Shown here in pieces: positions 55,632-62,677 of a stretch of DNA of 64,000 nt. Numbering within the stretch: the first letter of the stretch is position 1; each line of letters begins with the position of its first letter. Below the pieces are notes generated by a model. It made no database searches. It was not told the DNA's origin and worked only from the letters and a program-made list of their open reading frames with translations. The DNA comes from Acidiferrum sp963771295 (GTDB taxonomy: Bacteria > Acidobacteriota > Terriglobia > Acidiferrales > UBA7541): positions 420,540-484,539 of the forward strand of contig CAVYTB010000009.1 in the NCBI GenBank assembly GCA_963771295.1, given 5' to 3'. A program made the translations under genes and the position numbers.

Positions 55632-56438
55632 CTAAGTTCGGGACTTCCCGCGCGCGAATTTTGCCAGGACCAATACTATAATCAGCAGCAACACGCCCAG
55701 ACCGATTGCTGGAAGGTAGCTTCCCGTCGTCGTCGGGTTCGTTTGTATGGGGGCAGCGGGCGTTTCCGCAGTCTCCGGCGGAGCAGCCGTGGGTTCTCCC
55801 TCGGCAATCAGTAAAACAGTGTCGGCTGGCGGAGCTGGCAGGGTTAGCGGGGGTGCCGGCATCGTGCCGCTTACAGTCTTCTCCTGTGATGTGACCGAAA
55901 ACGGAACCTCCACGATTTTCGTCGCTGTCACCACCATCCCTTTTCTCAGGCCGAAGGCGTCAACCATTTCTCCATTTACCTTGAATTTCTGATCCTTCGG
56001 AATCTTGAACGATTGATTCGTTCCGTTTTCCAGCGTCAAGATCACCGAGAGTGGTGCAGTGACATGCCAGACCTTTCCCGTCACTGTCTCGACCGTGGTA
56101 ACGATCTGAGGCGTGGTTGTCGTGGTTATGGTGCGCTGCAGCTTCATGCCCGGTTTCAAGTCATGAATTCCCAGCTGCTTTCCGTCAACTGTAGCCTTGG
56201 CGCTCTCGGGGATGTTCTCAAAATGTCGGATCGATCCGTCTGCCATTCTCACCATCAAATCGTTGCCTTCCACCGACAGCACCTCGCCGCGATCGACCTT
56301 CACTACCTGGCTGCTCTGGCCGACCGTCGTAGTCTTTGTCGCCTGTACTTGTGCCCCGGCGCTCCAAGCGAAGGCCATACAGATTGTCGCCATAGCGAGC
56401 ACTAGGCCGCTTCTCATCCAACTGTTGCTTGACTTCAT
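55632..56438 (-). CDS. Paralogue of the LPxTG protein, degenerate sorting signal
   Basis: 268 residues from ATG 56438 (AAAGGAG upstream). Same signal peptide and body as the protein at 34699, for example LEVEGNDLMV-type and WGLRKG-type strands: VDRGEVLSVEGNDLMVRMAD, DAFGLRKGMVVTATKIVEVP. The C-terminus still has a hydrophobic helix and basic tail (GLGVLLLIIVLVLAKFARGKS), but the LPxTG position reads NPTTTGSYLPA, without a classical LPxTG. No sortase is nearby. Last gene of the SYLF operon. Confidence 0.85.
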   Translation of the reverse strand: MKSSNSWMRSGLVLAMATICMAFAWSAGAQVQATKTTTVGQSSQVVKVDRGEVLSVEGNDLMVRMADGSIRHFENIPESAKATVDGKQLGIHDLKPGMKLQRTITTTTTPQIVTTVETVTGKVWHVTAPLSVILTLENGTNQSFKIPKDQKFKVNGEMVDAFGLRKGMVVTATKIVEVPFSVTSQEKTVSGTMPAPPLTLPAPPADTVLLIAEGEPTAAPPETAETPAAPIQTNPTTTGSYLPAIGLGVLLLIIVLVLAKFARGKSRT

Positions 56439-56493
56439 GTTCTGTTCTCCTTTGCTGAATTCGACCAAGATTCCCCCTGATTGCCCGTTGCGC

Positions 56494-56700
56494 TCACTCC
56501 CAGCGACTCAGTTCGATCATCCGCACGAACTCCACCCTTAGTAGCAAACGTTGTTTCAGAAGTTCCCTCGCAAAATCACGCAAGAGCAGATTTACTTGAT
56601 TCGATTCGCCGTGCGCCTCCAGCTCTTCTTGCGCTCGGCGCACTAACGCCATCAGCTCAGCGTCTGTAGCCTTCTGATCAACTCCGGCCTCTTCCTGCAT
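56494..56700 (-). CDS. Small helical protein
   Basis: 68 residues from ATG 56700 (GAGG 8 bases upstream). Fully helical, charged, with QKATDAELMALVRRAQEELE and LLLRDFARELLKQRLLLRVE. No family recognised. Sits between the SYLF gene and the LPxTG paralogue on one strand, so likely in one operon. Confidence 0.6.
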   Translation of the reverse strand: MQEEAGVDQKATDAELMALVRRAQEELEAHGESNQVNLLLRDFARELLKQRLLLRVEFVRMIELSRWE

Positions 56701-56792
56701 CGTCGCCACCTCGTACCGTCCTCGATTGAGTCCGCAGACACAGGAGCTAACAGACTGAGCTTGTGGACCCCGTCTCGCATGTTGATACAAGA

Positions 56793-57356
56793 CTATTTAT
56801 TGAGGTCATCGTCCTTGTAGTATTTCGTGCCCTGCAAGGTCAATTGGAGCGCCAGGCCATTCTTCGTGATCTGATAGACCCAGACACCGGGGGAAACCTC
56901 GACCGCGCCTGAATAGGCTCCGCCCTTGTCTCCAGCCTTTGCGGCAGCGTCCGTTTGCGCCGAACCGGACCAACCGGAATCCAGAAATTGTGTTAACGCC
57001 TTATCATTCTCGAACACGAAGACTACGCGATAGTCTTTCACGCCTACTCCCAGTCCCGCCCCAGCCGAAACCATCTTCATGAAAGTTTCCTGCTTGGTTT
57101 TGGAGTTCAGTGCGACACCCGAGCCACGGGCTGTGCTGAGCAACAGATTGACGCCCGTGTTGCTAAAGACTGCGTATCCGGCGCACTTCTGGATAGCCGC
57201 CTGAGCTGGGGGATCGAGTTTGTACAAATCCTGCAGAGTCTGCGCAGCCATCTTGCGGGATTTTTCCTTCTTTTCGTCGTTGTCATCCTTACCGCTGGTT
57301 CCGATTGCCGACAGTAAAGCCACCGCGAGCACGCAGCCGATTATCTTCAATCTCAT
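56793..57356 (-). CDS. SYLF-domain (YSC84-type) secreted protein
   Basis: 187 residues from ATG 57356, with AGGAGG 9 bases upstream. Signal peptide (IIGCVLAVALLSAIGTSG), a charged linker, then the SYLF domain: ALNSKTKQETFMKMVSAGAG and GVGVKDYRVVFVFENDKAL, with the Gly-rich end GGAYSGAVEVSPGVWVYQIT. SYLF proteins bind lipid, and bacterial ones are often stress-linked. Behind operator copy 11. Confidence 0.87.
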   Translation of the reverse strand: MRLKIIGCVLAVALLSAIGTSGKDDNDEKKEKSRKMAAQTLQDLYKLDPPAQAAIQKCAGYAVFSNTGVNLLLSTARGSGVALNSKTKQETFMKMVSAGAGLGVGVKDYRVVFVFENDKALTQFLDSGWSGSAQTDAAAKAGDKGGAYSGAVEVSPGVWVYQITKNGLALQLTLQGTKYYKDDDLNK

Positions 57357-57462
57357 TGGAAGGTTCCTCCTAAAGCGCACCAACACTGTTGCGATGCACC
57401 TTCTAATTTTGCTTTGGGCGGACCGACGTCGAGAGCCTACTTCGCACAACACCTTTGGGAAA

Positions 57463-57478
57463 CTAGGGATTTCCCTAG
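57463..57478 (-). promoter_or_regulatory. Palindromic operator, copy 11
   Basis: CTAGGG-ATTT-CCCTAG. On the minus strand TTTCCC follows and TAGGCT lies 17 bases on. 107 bases before the SYLF start. Confidence 0.8.
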
Positions 57479-57567
57479 CGCGGCAAGCGGCTCCACGTTT
57501 CAAAGTTTCGGTGAACGCGTTTTACCGCCATAGGGAAGCTGGCAACCAAACATCCCGCAGCAGCTCC

Positions 57568-57583
57568 CTAGGGATTTCCCCAG
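57568..57583 (+). promoter_or_regulatory. Palindromic operator, copy 12
   Basis: CTAGGG-ATTT-CCCCAG. TTGTTC follows and CTAAAA lies 16 bases on. 220 bases before the STAS start, so the transcript carries a leader of about 190 bases that includes the hairpin. Confidence 0.8.
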
Positions 57584-57671
57584 TTGTTCAGACACGTGCC
57601 CACGTCTAAAAGGTTAGGCACTGGTCACACGGGAGCAGTCGGTGCAACACCGCTGACCTCGAACAAACAGC

Positions 57672-57716
57672 AGGACTCGGAGAGTCTCCATTGCCCCCAA
57701 TGCCTCTCCGAGTCCT
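57672..57716 (+). promoter_or_regulatory. Leader hairpin upstream of the STAS gene
   Basis: AGGACTCGGAGAG (57672-57684) pairs perfectly with CTCTCCGAGTCCT (57704-57716), 13 bp, with an inner stem CATTG/CAATG around CCCC. It has no U-run on the plus strand, so it is not a plain terminator. On the minus strand GCTGTTTGTT follows. It may control translation or stability of the STAS mRNA. Confidence 0.55.
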
Positions 57717-57802
57717 AATGTCCAGCGGCAGAGCCGCGGGAATTGTGCGCGGTGCTGCAGCGGTGAACTTTTCGTGCTTTGGGTTATCCGAGGAGGTCGC
57801 CA

Positions 57803-58168
57803 ATGAAGATGACGATTAACACTCGACACGTCGGTGGCATCACGATTTTGGACATCGGCGGACGAATTGTCGCTGGCGAAGAGAGCGCATCCTTCCGCGA
57901 TGTGATTCGTAACCTGCTGAACAACGGACATAAGCTGATTTTGTTCAATCTCAGCCACGTCGCTTACATCGACACCATTGGCTTAGGTTCTCTGGTCGGT
58001 GCATTCACAACTGTGCGGAAACAGGGTGGAGAACTAAAACTCCTCAACCTCCCAGAGAAGTTCGCCGACATAATGCAAATTACAAAACTATACACCGTGT
58101 TCGAAATCATCAATGACGAGGCAGCCGCCGTGAAGTCCTTCAGCCAATCGGCGAAAGCGAATGCCTGA
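57803..58168 (+). CDS. STAS-domain protein (anti-anti-sigma-like)
   Basis: 121 residues from ATG 57803 (AGGAGG with 6-base spacing). STAS core TINTRHVGGITILDIGGRI, then LFNLSHVAYIDTIGLGSLVG. In SpoIIAA-type proteins the phosphorylated Ser lies in D-S-S-G-L-G; here the site reads DTIGLG, with Ile at the usual phospho-Ser position, so canonical phosphorylation is not expected. No anti-sigma kinase is encoded nearby. Followed after 92 bases by the AI-2E gene. Confidence 0.85.
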   Translation: MKMTINTRHVGGITILDIGGRIVAGEESASFRDVIRNLLNNGHKLILFNLSHVAYIDTIGLGSLVGAFTTVRKQGGELKLLNLPEKFADIMQITKLYTVFEIINDEAAAVKSFSQSAKANA

Positions 58169-58260
58169 GTGACGGAAGATCCGCTACGCGTCGCTGAGCA
58201 GTTGCTACGTGATGTGTTTGTGCACACAGCTTAGAGGAGACGGGAAGTAGGAGAGCTACC

Positions 58261-59343
58261 GTGACATTTAGCAAAACTGTTTATGACAAGACCAAATTAA
58301 ACCTTGCACTCGAGGCATCCATCCACATCGGCCTGGCGATTCTTCTAACTACCGCATGTCTCGTGATCCTGCGTCCCTTCATTCCCTTGCTTTCTTGGGG
58401 CATTGTCATTGCGGTGGCCGCTTACCCGGGTTTCCAAAAGCTGCAGCGTGCGCTAGGCGGACGAGGAGCACTGACCTCGATCCTCCTCACGGTTCTGGCT
58501 CTGGTTTTACTGATCATCCCGGTGGTCTTGCTCGCAGGAACGCTAGTCGAGGGTGTTCAGACCCTTACAGCCCATTTCAAGGACGGAACCTTGATTATCC
58601 CGCCTCCTCCTGCCGGCATCGAGGCCTGGCCGATCATCGGCGCTCCATTGAACAGTTTGTGGAGCCGGGCATCGCAGGACCTAAGCGAGGCCATCATAGG
58701 CTTTGCTCCTCAGATTAAAGCGGCAGTCCCTGGGCTGCTCTCTGTTTCTGCCGGCCTCGGCCTCACCGTGCTGCAATTCGCTATTTCCATTGTAGTGGCC
58801 GGAGTGCTCCTGGCGAACGCCCAAGCCGCATATGAAGTGACATCTTCTTTGTGTAATCGCATTTTCGGAGACAAAGGGCCCGAGTTCCAGCAACTCGTTG
58901 GGGCCACCATCCGTAGCGTTACCACGGGCATTCTTGGCGTGGCTGTGATCCAATCGGTTCTCGCGGGTCTTGGGTTTCTTGTGGCAGGACTGCCTGGCGC
59001 CGGCTTGTGGGCTGTTACGTTTCTAATCGCCGCTGTGCTACAGATGGGGGCGCTCGTCCTTATTCCCGCGGTTATTTATATGTTCGCGATATCGAGCACT
59101 ACCAAAGCCGTGATTTTCCTGGTTTGGTGCATCGTCGTTGCCCTGGTGGACAATTTCCTGAAGCCTCTCCTGCTGGGCCGAGGCGTCGCAGTTCCAATGG
59201 CCGTGGTGTTCCTCGGCGCAATTGGCGGATTCGTTGCGTTGGGCCTCGTCGGCTTGTTCGTCGGCGCTATTATTCTATCGGTTGGCTATAAGCTCTTCCT
59301 CGCTTGGCTCGATCAACCTCCGACTGCCACTCAGGAGACATGA
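58261..59343 (+). CDS. AI-2E family transporter (TqsA/YdiK-like)
   Basis: 360 residues, GTG start at 58261 with TAGGAG upstream. About eight TMs. Family marks: IRPFIPLLSWGIVIAVAAYP-like N-terminus and the later AVPMAVVFLGAIGGFVALGL. Members export autoinducer-2 or act as Na+/H+ antiporters; the role here is unknown. The stop overlaps an ATG of the next gene. Confidence 0.85.
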   Translation: MTFSKTVYDKTKLNLALEASIHIGLAILLTTACLVILRPFIPLLSWGIVIAVAAYPGFQKLQRALGGRGALTSILLTVLALVLLIIPVVLLAGTLVEGVQTLTAHFKDGTLIIPPPPAGIEAWPIIGAPLNSLWSRASQDLSEAIIGFAPQIKAAVPGLLSVSAGLGLTVLQFAISIVVAGVLLANAQAAYEVTSSLCNRIFGDKGPEFQQLVGATIRSVTTGILGVAVIQSVLAGLGFLVAGLPGAGLWAVTFLIAAVLQMGALVLIPAVIYMFAISSTTKAVIFLVWCIVVALVDNFLKPLLLGRGVAVPMAVVFLGAIGGFVALGLVGLFVGAIILSVGYKLFLAWLDQPPTATQET

Positions 59344-59345
59344 CT

Positions 59346-60044
59346 ATGCATCTAAAAGGCGGAAGTTCCGCCAGTGGAACAAGCGGCGATCTGCCTGGTC
59401 TCGGGCGCAACTACTTGCGTCGTCGCTACACGATCTTGTTCTATACCCTTCTTGTAACCATGGTGGCAGCACCGGTTTTCACGGCCCTAAGCTTCAGTGG
59501 AACACTGATCGAGTCATTGCTCGCTGCGTGCCTGCTCGCGGCGATATTGCCGGTGGGTGCGGTGAGAAAGCGCCCTTACCTCTTGGTGGTCATCGCTGTT
59601 GTCTGGCTAGCGCGTGTGGTTACAGCCTGGCTTGATCATCGCGTCCTATCGGAGATGGCCCTCGGACTCTGGACGCTGATTGGACTCTTTGCGGCTGTAG
59701 CTGCATTGCGCTTCGCCATAGGCGCTACCCGAGTTGACGATGAGCACCTGTACGCAGCCCTCAGCGCTTATTTGCTTGCAGGTATCTACTTAGGTCTTTC
59801 GTATTGGATTCTCGAACAGATGAAACCAGGCACGTTTTCTTTCCCCGGCCACTTTTCCCAAGCCAGCGCCATCTACTTCAGCTTCGTTACACTGGCAACG
59901 CTCGGTTATGGTGATATCGTGCCGCGAGCCGACGTGGCCCGCGGCATCGCCATCGTCGAAGGTGTCGGAGGTCAACTCTTCCTTGCAGTCCTGGTCGCGC
60001 GACTGGTCAGTTTGTATTCGAAGCCAGAAAACCAATCAAGTTAG
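59346..60044 (+). CDS. Two-TM-pore K+ channel-like protein
   Basis: 232 residues from ATG 59346 (AGGAG 8 bases upstream; ATG at 59340 overlaps the AI-2E stop). Four hydrophobic segments in the first two thirds, then the pore: a helix (YFSFVTLATLGYGDI) with selectivity filter TLGYGD (about 185-190) and a final inner helix (GGQLFLAVLVARLVSLY). Ion_trans_2 type. Translation is coupled to the AI-2E gene. No RCK or other ligand domain is present. Confidence 0.83.
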   Translation: MHLKGGSSASGTSGDLPGLGRNYLRRRYTILFYTLLVTMVAAPVFTALSFSGTLIESLLAACLLAAILPVGAVRKRPYLLVVIAVVWLARVVTAWLDHRVLSEMALGLWTLIGLFAAVAALRFAIGATRVDDEHLYAALSAYLLAGIYLGLSYWILEQMKPGTFSFPGHFSQASAIYFSFVTLATLGYGDIVPRADVARGIAIVEGVGGQLFLAVLVARLVSLYSKPENQSS

Positions 60045-60212
60045 TCGCCGCGCAGTTAGCCGTAAAAGGGCGATTTTCCTCAACGCAGGATTCTCCGGGC
60101 GTAGTTCAAAATTGGGAACCAGAAGCAGCGGTGCTGCTGCGAACTCGCATAGAGTTACGAAAGCATCGCGCCTTCTTAGACCTCCGAATCAGGGCGTTCC
60201 ATTGAGCGTCCG

Positions 60213-60845
60213 TCAGGGAAGACGGGTCAGGTCTAGCTGCTCTGAAAACGCTTTGGGATTGCTCGCGAGGGACACCACAAAGGCCTTCAGTTGTCTGTCG
60301 TTTGCGGTGAGCAGATATTCGCCAGAGTCATCCTGAGCGCTGGGCACCGTGATGAGGCGAGACTTCAAGGCTCCTTGTAGCCATTCGTTATCGATGTTTC
60401 GAAAATGCAGTTTATTTTGCTCAACCTCCAGCTTTCCGATAATGTGCATCGGCACCCAGAATCCATCAAGGATATTGACAGCAAAGTCTCCGCCCACAAC
60501 AAATTCGGGCGGCAGGGTCGACTTGTCACCCGGTCCAAGGATCAAAAAGGTAGCATCGTAGAATAACTGGCCATCAATATGAGCTGAACATATTTCCAGG
60601 GCCAGCTTCCTGCCGGTTTTCGAATCTGCATTGCGATCTACGATCCAATATTTGTTATGCTGGCTCGCCCGAACGGAGTAAGTTACGCCGGGAGAGGTCC
60701 ACTCTCCCAGGAGCTCGGGCACAACTTCGCACTTATCAGACGCGAATAGTGCTCGCAGGGATTTTGCCGCAACGCCAGCCATAGTGAGGCGTGGGACGCC
60801 TGCCATAAGAAGTGACGTGATTAGGAACAAGCGGAATAGACACAT
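60213..60845 (-). CDS. Secreted protein of unknown function
   Basis: 210 residues from ATG 60845, with GGAGG 7 bases upstream. Signal peptide (LFLITSLLMAGVPRLTMA). The body is beta-rich (LLGEWTSPGVTYSVRASQHN, FWVPMHIIGKLEVEQNKLHF), and the two Cys (CEVV, CSAH) could form a disulfide. No family recognised. The longer frame to 61031 runs into operator copy 13. Confidence 0.7.
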   Translation of the reverse strand: MCLFRLFLITSLLMAGVPRLTMAGVAAKSLRALFASDKCEVVPELLGEWTSPGVTYSVRASQHNKYWIVDRNADSKTGRKLALEICSAHIDGQLFYDATFLILGPGDKSTLPPEFVVGGDFAVNILDGFWVPMHIIGKLEVEQNKLHFRNIDNEWLQGALKSRLITVPSAQDDSGEYLLTANDRQLKAFVVSLASNPKAFSEQLDLTRLP

Positions 60846-61031
60846 TGTTGGTCCTCCACCCACTAAATACTCTAGCGATCCTGGCAATGCGGAATTCGGC
60901 GACCGTGTTGAAGCTGGACATGCGTTCATTGCAGAGCATTCTAGTGAGTAACGCATCCACAAAATTAGCAAGTCGGGGCTGAGTTGTTTCCGACGTGCCT
61001 CGACCTTAGCGCTATGCCGACCCTGGCACAC

Positions 61032-61047
61032 CTAGGGAAATTCCTAG
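61032..61047 (-). promoter_or_regulatory. Palindromic operator, copy 13
   Basis: CTAGGG-AAAT-TCCTAG, one base off in the right half-site. On the minus strand GTGTGC follows and CTAAGG lies 16 bases on. 187 bases before the secreted-protein start. Confidence 0.75.
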
Positions 61048-61163
61048 CCTGGCTCCCCAAGTAATCAGTCATAAGGTCGAGAATCACAGTTATTCGCGTA
61101 GCCTCGCGGCACGCGCTGCAAAGGCGTGGTCTCAAGTCCTTATGTCTTCACAACTCTGGCGTT

Positions 61164-61255
61164 GCAAACAGGGCTAGGCAACATTAAGATTAGTTCGAAT
61201 TAGTATTAGGCGTTGGCAAACAGGGCTAGGCAACATTAAGACATTAGTTCGAATT
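61164..61255. repeat. Two direct repeats of about 39 bases
   Basis: GCAAACAGGGCTAGGCAACA begins both units (61164 and 61216, 52 bases apart); the second carries an extra CA before TTAGTTCGAATT. They stand between the last regulon gene and the tRNA fragment. Confidence 0.75.
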
Positions 61256-61276
61256 CAGTAGCTTAGTCGAAGGGAG

Positions 61277-61320
61277 TGGTGAACCGGGCAGGACTCGAAC
61301 CTGCAACCCGTTGATTAGTT
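61277..61320 (-). other. 3' tRNA fragment (att-like junction)
   Basis: The minus strand has a T arm (GCAGG-TTCGAGT-CCTGC, stem of 5), then CCGGTTC, discriminator A and encoded CCA, preceded by GGGTT as variable loop and TCAAC as the anticodon-stem 3' strand. The 5' half is missing: no CCGGTTC appears on the plus strand in the next 200 bases. A 3' tRNA remnant is the usual scar of an integrated element. Confidence 0.75.
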
Positions 61321-61551
61321 GAGAAAGTGCATGTACTTGGTTCGCTTGGCTTTGTGTTGCGTCATACTCCTTGATAGTGGCCCTTGTTCGGCAGGTATTG
61401 GACTCGAGATGGACTCAACTTTTTGGGCGAAGTGGATAACTGGACTTTGCTTGAACACACTCGGCGGCGAGAGTTAAGACTACCGCCTAGCTTCGCGCGA
61501 CGCACGTGCTACTTCAAAAACACTTGTTTTCAGGACAGTTTAGAGGGCGCG

Positions 61552-62159
61552 CTAAACCACTGCATTTGCATCACGGATGGTTCCGAAATTCGCAAGGGTT
61601 TTGTGGACAAGGCTGCGGCTGTATCCAAGCTCTTCGGCGATCTCGCGTACGGTGCGCCCCCGTAAGCGTAGGCGACCAATCTCCGCGGCATCCACGAAGG
61701 CGCGCGTCTTCCCAGTCTCTTCCCTTTCGCCCTCGCATTCCTTAGCCCCGCCCGAACCCGCTCGGCGATCAGGCTGCGTTCCAGTTCCGCCACCGCCCCC
61801 AGGACCGTGAATACCATCCGTCCCGCGGGAGTGGCTGTGTCCAGAGACTCCGAGAGACTGACGAACTCAATTCCTAGGGCTCGGAAGGTGTCGAGGGCGC
61901 GGAGCAGGTGGGACACGCTGCGCGCGAATGGATCGAACTTCCATACCGCCACCACATCAAATCGGCGTCTGTGCCCGTCCTGCATCAACCGGTCCAATTC
62001 CGGCCGGCGATCCTTCGCACCGCTGATGCCTTCATCCACGTACTCCCCGGCGACGGTCCATCCCCGCCGCTCGCAATACTCCCTCATCTCTCGGAGCTGC
62101 ATCTCAGGCGACTGCCCATTCCCCACCGTACTCACTCTCGCGTAGATTGCTGCTCTCAT
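61552..62159 (-). pseudogene. Serine recombinase/resolvase, frameshifted in its DNA-binding end
   Basis: ATG at 62159 (AGGAAAGGATCA upstream). Catalytic domain with the nucleophile Ser in AIYARVSTVGNGQSPEMQL, then YVDEGISGAKDRRPELDRLM and FTVLGAVAELERSLIAERVR, as in the invertase/resolvase family. The C-terminal HTH (DAAEIGRLRLRG, VREIAEELGYSRSLVHKTLA) lies in another frame: two extra bases in a GC run at about 61700-61706 put the frame into an unrelated tail that stops near 61530. The correct frame stops at 61552-61554. Probably non-functional unless the reading shift is an assembly error. Confidence 0.8.
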
Positions 62160-62194
62160 TGATCCTTTCCTGTCACTCAAAGCTGGGATGCCGT

Positions 62195-62323
62195 CTATGC
62201 TCTCTTCAAACCCTGATCAATGAAGCGACGAATCGATTCCGACACCTTGAGCCCGGTTCGTTTCGATGCCTTCTTGAGTGCCGCAATCTGAATCTCGGAA
62301 AGGAACATTGAAATGCGCTTCAT
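62195..62323 (-). CDS. Ribbon-helix-helix-like small protein
   Basis: 42 residues starting at ATG 62323: MKRISMFLSEIQIAALKKAS, then GLKVSESIRRFIDQGL. The pattern beta strand, two helices is that of an RHH regulator or antitoxin. It has no ribosome-binding site; instead a strong promoter places the transcript start at or next to the ATG, so the mRNA is probably leaderless. The longer frame to 62542 is spurious. Lies directly upstream of the recombinase on the same strand. Confidence 0.65.
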   Translation of the reverse strand: MKRISMFLSEIQIAALKKASKRTGLKVSESIRRFIDQGLKRA

Positions 62324-62329
62324 GCTACG

Positions 62330-62358
62330 TATATACATTCGCCATACATGTCTGTCAA
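62330..62358 (-). promoter_or_regulatory. Sigma70-type promoter (leaderless transcript)
   Basis: On the minus strand TTGACA, 17 bases, TATATA, then CGTAGC and the ATG at 62323. The expected start of transcription falls on or beside the ATG. Confidence 0.75.
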
Positions 62359-62634
62359 GAGAAATCCACAGCTCACGCGCAAATAAACCCCTCGCGCTGG
62401 AACTGGAAATGCAAATGCGCAATAAAGGAAAGCGATTCTCAGACTCGCGCCAATCCGGACACGCGCAATCCGACTCGCACCCACGATCGTACTCCCCCGG
62501 TACCGGGGTATGGGGTAGGAAGACAACCACCCCGGGGGTCAACGCAAACGAGTATGGCTGTGTGAATTTTTTCCGAATTTTGAACTTCTCGCTGCTGGTT
62601 GGGTACCGGAACCTACTTTAACGGTAATCAGGAG

Positions 62635-62668
62635 GAGGCGCGAGCGGCTGCCCACGCCTCTCTTTTTA
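62635..62668 (+). terminator. Possible intrinsic terminator
   Basis: GAGGCG (62635-62640) pairs with CGCCTC (62655-62660), followed by TCTTTTT on the plus strand. No plus-strand gene precedes it. Confidence 0.4.
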
Positions 62669-62677
62669 CACGTCAAC

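Larger units (their letters stand above)
57357..57802. other. Divergent control region with two operators and a hairpin
   Basis: Between the SYLF gene (minus) and the STAS gene (plus): operator copies 11 and 12, 105 bases apart, and the 13-bp hairpin at 57672-57716 in the STAS leader. Confidence 0.6.
60846..61551. other. Intergenic region with operator, direct repeats and tRNA fragment
   Basis: Holds operator copy 13 (61032-61047), two near-identical 38-40-base repeats (61164-61255) and the 3' end of a tRNA (61277-61320). The remaining bases to 61551 show no gene. Confidence 0.6.
62324..62677. other. Intergenic region with promoter, palindrome and terminator
   Basis: Holds the promoter of the RHH gene, a perfect 14-base palindrome CCCCGGTACCGGGG (62495-62508) with a related CCGGGGG about 30 bases further, and a plus-strand hairpin with U-run (62635-62668). 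No gene is convincing. Confidence 0.5.

Noticed and set aside
61171..61231. GGGCTAGGC in the direct repeats as operator copies
   Set aside because: Does not match the 6-4-6 palindrome; it belongs to the repeat unit.
61277..61400. A complete tRNA gene
   Set aside because: Only the T arm, the acceptor 3' strand and part of the anticodon arm are present; no 5' half is found.
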